Below are positions 57,740 to 64,000 of a stretch of 64,000 bases of DNA, piece after piece (position 1 is the first letter of the stretch; every line of letters begins with the position of its first letter). The notes below the pieces were generated by a model. It saw only the letters and a program-made list of their open reading frames with translations, made no database searches and was not told the DNA's origin. The stretch covers positions 1 through 64,000 of the forward strand of contig NZ_LFIO01000023.1 in NCBI RefSeq assembly GCF_001187535.1. The letters are read 5' to 3'. The position numbers and the translations under genes are program-made. Source of the DNA: Rhizobium ecuadorense. GTDB taxonomy: Bacteria; Pseudomonadota; Alphaproteobacteria; Rhizobiales; Rhizobiaceae.

Positions 57740-57905
57740 AGCTTCGGTGATGCGCCTTTCGGTCCAATACCGTACAGGAACAGTCAGTCGGCTTTGGTGA
57801 GCGCAATGGGATCGTAAAGAGGCCCTGAACACAGGGCCGGTCCGCCCCTTCCTGCGATCCCGTCCCTTCCCAAAACTGCCCCGCCCTCAGCGGGGCTGTT
57901 TTTTT
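57740..57905 (+). ncRNA. Predicted structured RNA of the element
   Basis: A stem GGGATCG / CGATCCC (57808-57814, 57855-57861) encloses a perfect hairpin GGCCCTG-AACA-CAGGGCC (57821-57838). It is followed by a Rho-independent terminator (GCCCCGC / GCGGGGC, 57878-57896, T7 run). No ORF spans it. The 425-bp gap 57607-58031 is thus dominated by structured RNA. The 5' end is not fixed; family unknown. An origin or regulatory RNA are alternatives. Confidence 0.5.
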
Positions 57906-58031
57906 CGGCGCGCCCGCGCTCGCGAACGTGCGGGGCCTGAGCACGTAGAATGTCGAGATAAGCCTTTTGGACAGATGTTCGCCGCCCTGTAACGCGCTTA
58001 CGACCTTCGCGCGAAATGGCGGAGATCGGGC

Positions 58032-58350
58032 ATGCGTCAAAATTATCGCAATCCGCAGAAGAGATCAGTGCTTCTCAAGTTTCCGGGCTTGATGATCGGC
58101 GCGCTCGCGTTTGGTGCAGCCGGCGGCATGACCGTAAGCGACTTGCTGGCTTCGTGGAACGCGTCTGACGGCTCCGGACAATCATGCAAGATCAAGGGCA
58201 ATATCAGCATCGAAACGGGCGAGCGCATTTTCCACAGTGCCGGGGCAGAGATACTATGCCCAGACGACAATTAGCCCCCAATATGGTGAACGGTGGTTCT
58301 GCTCGGAATTTGAAGCTTGGGCGGCCGGCTGGCGGAAATCGAAAACGTGA
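58032..58350 (+). pseudogene. Frameshifted small exported protein with GERIYH...GERWFC domain
   Basis: Membrane anchor LMIGALAFGAAGGMTVSDLLAS, then CKIKGNISIETGERIFH. A single extra base near 58236 throws the frame off and it stops at 58274. In the next frame the domain continues PGQRYYAQTTIS and YGERWFCSEFEAWAAGWRKSKT, stopping at 58350. This IKGNIS...YHVPG...GERWFCSE...AAGWR domain (sunset-like) is common in secreted rhizobial proteins. Intact length would be about 105 residues. Confidence 0.75.
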
Positions 58351-58466
58351 TGAAGTATGGATTCGCGACCTTGACAGGATGCGGCTTTGATTTTCGACGG
58401 TGCGGGCATGGGGAACGAATGCCACGGGGGCCGAATCGTCACTATCGTTCGGGTGACGCTGCCAAT

Positions 58467-58484
58467 GTTAGCCCAGAGTTAGCC
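58467..58484 (+). promoter_or_regulatory. Integrase arm-type sites, right: GTTAGCC pair
   Basis: GTTAGCC at 58467-58473 and 58478-58484, the same 11-bp period and orientation as the four copies at 47446-47500. It lies 48 bp inside the right core repeat. Confidence 0.65.
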
Positions 58485-58531
58485 CGGCATCCTGCCTTAC
58501 CGGATTATACCAATGCCAAGTGATTGAAAAG

Positions 58532-58580
58532 AATGGCGCACCCGAAGAGATTCGAACTCCTGACCCCCAGATTCGTAGTC
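58532..58580. repeat. Right attachment site (49-bp core)
   Basis: Identical to 47315-47363. It forms the 3' 47 nt of the intact tRNA-Arg, so integration rebuilt the tRNA. Confidence 0.92.
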
Positions 58581-58610
58581 TGGTGCTCTATCCAGCTGAG
58601 CTACGGGTGC
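58534..58610 (-). tRNA. tRNA-Arg (anticodon ACG)
   Basis: 77 nt with encoded CCA. 5' GCACCCG pairs with 3' CGGGTGC; D-arm AGCTCAGCTGGATAGAGC; anticodon stem CAGA / TCTG with loop CTACGAA, anticodon ACG; T-arm with GTTCGAATC. ACG (inosine at the wobble position after editing) reads CGU, CGC and CGA. It is the integration target of the 11.3-kb element. Confidence 0.97.
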
Positions 58611-58732
58611 GTGCAAGTGCGGCGGTGCCGCTTGCGTGGGCGATCCTCTAAAGCGTCCTTGGAGACAATGCAAGAGCATTTCGGAAAAAATCGCGCGTTT
58701 CATAATTTGCGGCCACGGCTTTTGAAATCCTG

Positions 58733-60253
58733 TCACTTTTCGATGTGCGTCCGGCTGCGGTAATCCTCCAGCGAAACCGGGCGATCGGGGATCTCGATGC
58801 GGAACTGGGTGCCCACCGTCGGCTTTTCCACCAGCGCGATCGTGCCGCCATGGGCGAGCACCAGCTCGCGGGCGATCGTCAGGCCGAGGCCGGTGCCGCC
58901 GGAGCGGGCGGAGCCGCGAAAGGCGGCAAAGAGGTTCTGGCGCGCCTTCAATGGCATGCCGGGACCGGTATCATCCACCGTGATGCTGACGACGCTGCCG
59001 ACGCGCTGGGCGGCGACGGTGATGCGCCTGACCGTACCCGGGGCGCCCTCGCCCGGCGCCGTCAGCGCCTGCAGCGCATTGCGGCAGAGATTGTGGACGA
59101 CCCGGAACAACTGCTCGCCATCGGCATCGACCTTGAGATCGGCGGCGATCTGCTCTGCGAATTCGATGCCGCTTTGCGGATCGATCGCCAGCATATCCTT
59201 GACGTCCTGGGTGAGTTCCAAAAGCGGGATATGGCGGCGGCGCGGGGCGGATTCGCTCGCCTTGCCATAGGACAACACCTCGGTGGTATAGCCGACGGCG
59301 CGGTCGATGGTGCGCAACAGCTTCGGGGCGAAGCTTTTCACCATCGGATCGTCGACGTCGACCAGCCGGTCCGACATCAGCTGCGCCGAGGCCAGGATGT
59401 TGCGCATGTCGTGATTGATCTTGGAGACGGCAAGGCCGAGAGCGGCGAGGTTCTTCTGCTGCTTCAGCGTCTTCTGCAGCTCCATCTGCATCGAGGTGAG
59501 GTTGCGGCCGGCAACCGCCAGTTCGTCGCGGCCGCCATCGCCGATATAGATATGGGCGGGGTTTTCGGGATCGGAGGAGAATTGCTGCATGCTGCCGGTC
59601 AGCCGGCGGATAGGGCCGATCAGGATGCGGTTGATCGCAAAGAAGATCAGCGTCGCGGTGAAGAGCGAGATCAGCACCGACAGCAGGAGAACGTTGCGGG
59701 AATAGGCAAACATCGCCGTGCGCAGCTGCCTGTCCTTCATCACCACCTCGACGCCGGTATTGGTGTCGCCGACGGGGCCATAGACGCGGATCATCCTGCT
59801 GCCGCCGAAGATCAAGGTGTCGAGCGCATCGCGTATCGCCGTTGCCGGCGGCACATCGGTGAGATCATAGGCTTCATCGACCGAGGTCGGCATATCGGTC
59901 GTCGCCAGGAGCCGCGAGGTCCCGTCCTTGCGCAGCACGATCGCCTTGGTGCCGGTCGCCTCGAGCGTTTCCTTCTGCAGGGCGCGCGGCAGCTCGACCG
60001 GCTGCAACCCATCGATGACGATGGCGGCGGCGGCGGCCGTGTTCAGCCTGTCCTGCAGCCAGCGTATCCGCATGCTGGCGACCGAGGGGAAGAAGATCAG
60101 GATTTCGGCGAGCATGATAAAGACGACGGTGAGCCAGAGCAGCTTGCCCGACAATCCGCCGAACATGCCAGCAGACGGGCATGGCGCCCTTGCGGTCTCG
60201 CCGGCCGCGGTGGTTTCCGCCGAAGGATTGTCGCCCTGATCTTGTACCGGCAT
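58733..60253 (-). CDS. Orphan membrane sensor histidine kinase
   Basis: 506 residues. Membrane segments about residues 37-55 and 186-208 enclose a periplasmic sensor of about 130 residues. HAMP linker follows (INRILIGPIRRLTGSMQQF). Phospho-acceptor His281 in SKINHDMRNILASAQL, N box HNLCRNALQAL (Asn392), G1 VDDTGPGMP, G2 GGTGLGLTIARELVLAHGG. HDMRN H-box is of the HWE/HPK-like type found in alphaproteobacterial kinases. No response regulator in the window. Signal unknown. Confidence 0.92.
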   Translation of the reverse strand: MPVQDQGDNPSAETTAAGETARAPCPSAGMFGGLSGKLLWLTVVFIMLAEILIFFPSVASMRIRWLQDRLNTAAAAAIVIDGLQPVELPRALQKETLEATGTKAIVLRKDGTSRLLATTDMPTSVDEAYDLTDVPPATAIRDALDTLIFGGSRMIRVYGPVGDTNTGVEVVMKDRQLRTAMFAYSRNVLLLSVLISLFTATLIFFAINRILIGPIRRLTGSMQQFSSDPENPAHIYIGDGGRDELAVAGRNLTSMQMELQKTLKQQKNLAALGLAVSKINHDMRNILASAQLMSDRLVDVDDPMVKSFAPKLLRTIDRAVGYTTEVLSYGKASESAPRRRHIPLLELTQDVKDMLAIDPQSGIEFAEQIAADLKVDADGEQLFRVVHNLCRNALQALTAPGEGAPGTVRRITVAAQRVGSVVSITVDDTGPGMPLKARQNLFAAFRGSARSGGTGLGLTIARELVLAHGGTIALVEKPTVGTQFRIEIPDRPVSLEDYRSRTHIEK

Positions 60254-60295
60254 TCTGGTCTCGCCCGATCGGCAGCACTGCAGCCGCCCTCACCT

Positions 60296-60343
60296 AGAAC
60301 AGGATTGATTTCAGGCCGGTCGGCCCGCAACCAATCCTGTTCT
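60296..60343. repeat. Intergenic palindrome A
   Basis: 12-bp perfect arms AGAACAGGATTG / CAATCCTGTTCT with an inner GGCCG/CGGCC-like stem. A typical short rhizobial intergenic palindrome, possibly a terminator for flanking genes. Confidence 0.7.
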
Positions 60344-60356
60344 CGATTCTTTAGCT

Positions 60357-60406
60357 AGAGCATGATGTCGTCCGAAAACCGCTCACACTTTTCGGCATCA
60401 TGCTCT
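60357..60406. repeat. Intergenic palindrome B
   Basis: 11-bp arms AGAGCATGATG / CATCATGCTCT plus inner CCGAAAA / TTTTCGG. A common Rhizobiaceae repeat; a worn relative lies near 29095-29115. Confidence 0.75.
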
Positions 60407-60535
60407 GGGTCTCTATATTAGACCAAAAGGCTCCGCTTTCAAATCTTTGCGAGCAGCGTCATGTCGTCACAAAGAAACGCCGCCCGAGAGGCGGCGATGG
60501 CGGTTTCATTATTCTCTTCGGTCGTGCTGGGGGCA

Positions 60536-60676
60536 GCCCCTCATCCGCCTGCCGGCACCTTCTCCCCGTAAACGGGGCGAAGGGGATATGCGGCAACCTC
60601 TCCGTCCCTCGCCAACGTTTCGCGGGGCACGTCCCCTCTCCCCGTTTTTTACGGGGAGAGGGTTAGGGTGAGGGGC
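60536..60676. repeat. Dispersed MITE-like repeat, copy 3 (complete)
   Basis: 141 bp, terminal inverted repeats GCCCCTCA / TGAGGGGC, matching copy 2 at nearly every position. It and the two palindromes fill the 458-bp gap between the kinase and chemoreceptor genes. Confidence 0.85.
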
Positions 60677-60711
60677 AGCTTTCGGCATTCGAGGCGATGG
60701 TCAATAACAGA

Positions 60712-62709
60712 TCAGAACTCTTCCCAGCTCTGCTCCGCCGCGGCCGCATTGCCGCCGAAGGCGCGGGCGACCTTGGCGATCGCGCGGCGGGCGGGAGAGG
60801 CGACCGGCCGTTGCGGCTCGTTGCGGACCAGCGCCACCGGTGTCGGGGCGTCGTCCGACAATTTGAAGCGGGCAATGAGGCTGACCAGCCCGCCAGCTTC
60901 GGCCGACAGCCTGTGCGTGGCGGCGGAGGTCTCTTCCACCATGGCGGCATTCTGCTGTGTCACCTGATCCATCTGGTTGACGGCGGTATTGACCTCCTTG
61001 AGGCCGGTCGACTGCTCGGTCGCAGCCGTAGCGATCGAATGGATATGGTCGTTGATGGCGATGACGCGGGTGCCGATTTCCGCCAGCGCCTCGCCGGTCG
61101 CTTGCACCAGCTTGACGCCGACCTGCACTTCGTCGCCCGACTTGGTGATCAGCGCCTTGATGTCCTTGGCGGCGGTTGCCGAACGCTGGGCAAGTTCGCG
61201 CACTTCCTGGGCGACCACGGCAAAGCCCTTGCCGGCCTCACCGGCGCGGGCTGCTTCGACACCGGCATTCAGCGCCAGAAGATTGGTCTGGAAGGCGATC
61301 TCGTCGATGACATTGATGATCTGGCTGATTTCGCGCGAGGCCTGCTCGATCCGGCCCATGGCCTCGACGGCGTTGCGCACGACGACGCCTGATGCGCCCG
61401 ACTTGTCCTTGGCTTCGGAAACCATGACGGTTGCTTCATGCGCCCGCTCGGTGGAGTTCTGGACGACGGCGGTGATCTGATCGAGCGCTGCTGACGTCTG
61501 TTCGAGGGCGGCCGCCTGCTGCTCGGTGCGCTTCGACAGGTCGTCGCTGGCGTTGCGCAGCTCGGCGGTGTTGCCGTTCATCGCTTCCGTCGTCTCGCGC
61601 ACCTCGCGCATCGTCGCCTGCAAGGTGACGAATGTGTTGTTGACGTTCTGCTGCAGCTCGGCGAAGGCACCCTGGAAACTGCCGCGCATCGTCTGGGTGA
61701 GGTCGCCTTCGGCAAGGCTTGCAATCACACGGCGGGTCTCGCCGATACCGGTATCGACGCTCGACAGCAGCGTGTTGATATTGCCGGCGAACTGGTTGAG
61801 GTTTTCGTCCTCATAGTCCTTGCTGATACGGTGGCTGAAATCGCCGGCCGCAGCCGCGGCGACGACGACCGACATGCTCGACTGCAGGTCGTCGCTCTTG
61901 GCGCGCATGGCCGCCTCCTGGGCGTTCAGGCGCTTGACGGCAAGGCCGTTCTGCTTGAAGACCGCGACCGCCGCGGCCATCTCGCCGATTTCGTCCTGGC
62001 GCCCGGCAAAGGGAACCTCGGCTTCGAAATTGCCGTCGGCGACGGCCTTGATCGCATCGGTGACGCGCTTGATCGGGCGGCTCAGATGGCTGGTGCCGAT
62101 ATAAAAGCCCATGCCGATGCCGGCCGCGATGCCGATGCCGGTAATGCTGAGGACGAGCATCAGCACCCAGGAGCGGAAACTCTCGATCTCGGCGTTGACG
62201 GTCTCCAGCGCGGCTTTGTCGATGGCGACGACCGCGTCGATCTCAGCCTGGAACGCCTTGCGGTTGGCGCGGTTGGCTTCATTGTTGCCCTGGGCGCTGG
62301 CGGCCTCGGGGCCGACTTCGGTGCCGAGCCGGGCCGTTTCCGCGCGGAAGGTGCGGAATTCTGCGGCGCGGGCGGCAAGCTTGGCGAAATCACCCTTCTC
62401 CTCCTCCGGCACCAGCGGCGCCCAGCCCGCGATGACCTTGTCGATCTCGTCGAGGCCGGCCAGCAGGCCCTTGGCGAAGTTCGGCGTATCCTTGATCGTC
62501 TTCGCCGCATAGATGCCGCGCGATTCCATCACCACGGCGGTGACGAAGCGGTTGAGGCGTTCACCGGCATAGGCGCGGGCGGCAGCCTGCTCGTAAGCCG
62601 TCAGGTTGCGGCTATATTCGTGCATGGCCGACAAGGCCGTTGCGCCGATCAGAAGCGCGACGGAGCCCATCACGCATACCAGCAGATTAATTTTGCCGCG
62701 GATCTTCAA
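60712..62709 (-). CDS. Methyl-accepting chemotaxis protein
   Basis: 665 residues. Two membrane segments (about 8-29 and 187-208) enclose a four-helix-bundle-like periplasmic domain; HAMP follows ([20 protein letters not shown]), with a second HAMP-like region. The signalling hairpin tip is [42 protein letters not shown]. The C-terminus SWEEF matches the CheR/CheB-tethering pentapeptide, so this is probably a major receptor. Ligand not predictable. No che genes nearby. Confidence 0.95.
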   Translation of the reverse strand: MKIRGKINLLVCVMGSVALLIGATALSAMHEYSRNLTAYEQAAARAYAGERLNRFVTAVVMESRGIYAAKTIKDTPNFAKGLLAGLDEIDKVIAGWAPLVPEEEKGDFAKLAARAAEFRTFRAETARLGTEVGPEAASAQGNNEANRANRKAFQAEIDAVVAIDKAALETVNAEIESFRSWVLMLVLSITGIGIAAGIGMGFYIGTSHLSRPIKRVTDAIKAVADGNFEAEVPFAGRQDEIGEMAAAVAVFKQNGLAVKRLNAQEAAMRAKSDDLQSSMSVVVAAAAAGDFSHRISKDYEDENLNQFAGNINTLLSSVDTGIGETRRVIASLAEGDLTQTMRGSFQGAFAELQQNVNNTFVTLQATMREVRETTEAMNGNTAELRNASDDLSKRTEQQAAALEQTSAALDQITAVVQNSTERAHEATVMVSEAKDKSGASGVVVRNAVEAMGRIEQASREISQIINVIDEIAFQTNLLALNAGVEAARAGEAGKGFAVVAQEVRELAQRSATAAKDIKALITKSGDEVQVGVKLVQATGEALAEIGTRVIAINDHIHSIATAATEQSTGLKEVNTAVNQMDQVTQQNAAMVEETSAATHRLSAEAGGLVSLIARFKLSDDAPTPVALVRNEPQRPVASPARRAIAKVARAFGGNAAAAEQSWEEF

Positions 62710-62990
62710 TGCACTGTCTCCTACCTACGCCACTGCCTGGAAAGCAAATTGCCAGCCGATGATCCGAATATCGGTGAAATTGATTAAAGTTCGATTGCCA
62801 ATATTTACGATTATGGCCGGGGAAAATTATCCATGCCGGCCCTGACGAGGGCGCGAAAAGCCCTGAAAACCGGGCGATCGATCTGCAGCGACGGCAAAGC
62901 ACAACCAATCGGCGCAGGTCGAATTTCTTAACACCAGAGTGCGAAAATACTTGTCGAGCCGGCCGCGCAAAGTGAAATTATCGCGTATAA

Positions 62991-63019
62991 TTGACTTTCA
63001 CCGGCTTCGTCCGTATAAG
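62991..63019 (+). promoter_or_regulatory. rpmH promoter
   Basis: TTGACT (62991-62996), 17-bp spacer, TATAAG (63014-63019): a near-consensus sigma70-type promoter about 110 bp before rpmH. Transcription would start near 63026. The preceding 280 bp (62710-62990) show no gene. Confidence 0.8.
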
Positions 63020-63128
63020 CCGCCGCACGTCCGGTCATTCAGGCCTTTCATGGCCCGCCCGTTCGAAAAACAACGCTCCTTGCATTATGCAAATTCAAGA
63101 AGGGCCGCACTCCGCGGTGTTTAAATAA

Positions 63129-63263
63129 ATGAAGCGTACCTACCAACCATCCAAGCTTGTTCGCAAGCGTCGCCACGGCTTCCGTGCGCGCATGTCCACG
63201 AAGGGTGGCCGCAAGGTCATCGCCGGCCGCCGCGCGCAGGGCCGCAAGCGTCTTTCGGCTTAA
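63129..63263 (+). CDS. rpmH: 50S ribosomal protein L34
   Basis: 44 residues, [22 protein letters not shown] to KRLSA; the whole sequence is the textbook L34. Strongly basic, binds 23S rRNA. First gene of the rpmH-rnpA-yidC cluster, which lies near the origin in many bacteria. The position fixes the orientation of the right end. Confidence 0.98.
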   Translation: MKRTYQPSKLVRKRRHGFRARMSTKGGRKVIAGRRAQGRKRLSA

Positions 63264-63284
63264 GGCCGGGTTGCCCGAGTAGAG

Positions 63285-63686
63285 ATGGCGGGCGAATTGA
63301 CGACCAATGAAAAAAAACACACTGTCGGGCGGCTGAAAAGCCGCCCGCAGTTTCTTGCCGTACGCGAAGGCGAAAAACGCCGCGGCGGCCTCTTCCTTCT
63401 CGAAGTCCTCGACCGGAAGGAACCCGACAGCCAAGCCCGCGTCGGTTTCACAGTCACCAAAAAACATGGCAACGCAGTCGAACGCAACCGTATGCGCCGC
63501 CGCCTGAAAGAGGCGGTGCGGCTTCATGCGGGGTTTGCAATGCAGCCCGGACACGACTATGTGGTTGTCGCGCGCAGGGACGTGCTTGAGGCGTCCTTCA
63601 AAGAATTGGCCGCGGAACTGAAATTTCGCGTGGAAACCAGGCCGAAACCCCGGCGCTCCGGAGATGGACGCCCCAGGAACGTATGA
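63285..63686 (+). CDS. rnpA: Ribonuclease P protein component
   Basis: 133 residues. Contains the RNR signature [17 protein letters not shown] (about residues 63-79) and GFTVTKKHG. Binds RnpB RNA and helps process tRNA 5' leaders. 21 bp after rpmH and overlapping yidC by 4 bp. The C-terminal tail ([14 protein letters not shown]) is longer than in E. coli, as in other rhizobia. Confidence 0.96.
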   Translation: MAGELTTNEKKHTVGRLKSRPQFLAVREGEKRRGGLFLLEVLDRKEPDSQARVGFTVTKKHGNAVERNRMRRRLKEAVRLHAGFAMQPGHDYVVVARRDVLEASFKELAAELKFRVETRPKPRRSGDGRPRNV

Positions 63687-64000
63687 TGGAAAAAAACCGC
63701 AATTACTTCATTGCGATCGCTCTCTCGGTGCTGATCGTCCTCGGCTGGCAGTTTCTCTATATGAATCCGCGCATCGAGGCCCAGCGCAAGGCGCAGGAAG
63801 CCCAGAAGGCGCAGCAGAAGACCGAACAGGTGCAGCAGCCCGCAGCCGATGGCGCGACGCCGGCTCCGACCAGCGGCACGGCGCCCTCGGGTCAGGCCGT
63901 CGCCACGGCGACACTCGAACAGGCGCTCGCCAAGAACCCGCGCGTCGTCATCGATACCCCTGCGCTTTCCGGCTCGATCAACCTTGCCGGCGCCCGGCTC
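63683..64000 (+). CDS. yidC: Membrane protein insertase YidC, 5' part
   Basis: The gene runs off the window after 106 codons. The start ATG overlaps the rnpA stop (ATGA); a second ATG follows directly. N-terminal membrane anchor [21 protein letters not shown] then a Gln/Ala/Lys-rich periplasmic linker, as in alphaproteobacterial YidC. Acts in Sec-dependent and independent membrane insertion. Confidence 0.95.
   Translation, partial: MMEKNRNYFIAIALSVLIVLGWQFLYMNPRIEAQRKAQEAQKAQQKTEQVQQPAADGATPAPTSGTAPSGQAVATATLEQALAKNPRVVIDTPALSGSINLAGARL

Larger units (their letters stand above)
47315..58580. mobile_element. Integrative element in tRNA-Arg (satellite or reduced prophage), 11.3 kb
   Basis: Bounded by 49-bp direct repeats, each the 3' portion of tRNA-Arg(ACG). 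The intact tRNA is at the right end, and the displaced 3' fragment next to the integrase at the left. Inside: tyrosine integrase, AlpA-like protein, replication-type genes, ClpP-like protease/capsid fusion, glycosyltransferase, SRAP protein and small genes, nearly all on the plus strand. No portal, terminase, tail or lysis genes were seen. All structural hallmarks fit an excisable integrative element. Confidence 0.9.

Noticed and set aside
58745..60358. 537-codon plus-strand frame
   Set aside because: Antisense to the histidine kinase, with low-complexity His/Asp/Arg stretches.

Overview
The window looks like chromosomal DNA of a fast-growing Rhizobium of the R. leguminosarum / R. etli kind. 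The reasons are the high G+C, an intact frcBCAK-type sugar importer, a ROK regulator with a mutarotase, DUF982 and other rhizobial small proteins, dispersed MITE-like and palindromic intergenic repeats, an alpha-r14/cuckoo-type small RNA, and the rpmH-rnpA-yidC block at the right end. No replication or mobilisation genes point to a plasmid.

Layout. 1-800: 3' part of an IS110-family transposase abutting a truncated repeat. 0.8-7.5 kb: pyrC, then frcK, frcA, frcC and frcB (minus strand), diverging from a ROK regulator and a RbsD/FucU-type mutarotase. 7.7-11.6 kb: a TetR gene converging on an old-yellow-enzyme / quinone-oxidoreductase / alpha-beta-hydrolase operon; both promoters carry similar dyads. 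12-13.5 kb: a membrane GGDEF-EAL protein. 13.7-29.0 kb: a complete sulfoglycolytic Entner-Doudoroff (sulfo-ED) locus for sulfoquinovose (SQ). One minus-strand operon holds a CUT1 importer (ATPase, binding protein, two permeases), IlvD/Edd dehydratase, HpcH-type aldolase, SMP-30 lactonase, SDR dehydrogenase, GH31 sulfoquinovosidase, TauE-type exporter and sulfolactaldehyde dehydrogenase. A divergent LacI regulator has two matching operators, and an SsuD/SmoC-like flavin monooxygenase follows it.

29-34 kb: small proteins and a hydroxyproline-type pair (proline-racemase-family enzyme plus a frameshifted FAD amino-acid dehydrogenase), then an alpha/beta-hydrolase lipoprotein. 34.04-34.17 kb: a predicted sRNA with three CCUCCUCCC loops. 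34.5-47.2 kb: housekeeping and accessory genes (aldo-keto reductase, TetR, methyltransferases, small secreted proteins, LysR/SDR/PNPOx group, an orphan DNA methyltransferase) with decayed genes. 47.3-58.6 kb: an 11.3-kb integrative element in tRNA-Arg(ACG), bounded by 49-bp direct repeats. It has a tyrosine integrase, AlpA-like protein, replication-type genes and a prohead-protease/capsid fusion, but no portal, terminase or tail genes; cargo includes a glycosyltransferase and an SRAP protein. 58.7-64 kb: orphan histidine kinase, chemoreceptor, rpmH, rnpA and the start of yidC.

How the genes work together. The SQ operon would import SQ or its glycosides, hydrolyse glycosides, oxidise SQ to sulfogluconolactone and sulfogluconate, dehydrate and cleave this to pyruvate and sulfolactaldehyde, oxidise the latter to sulfolactate and export it, with induction through LacI. 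The adjacent monooxygenase suggests a possible second, desulfonating route. The tRNA-Arg element looks like a phage satellite or reduced prophage. All function calls are from sequence reading only; no database search was run.
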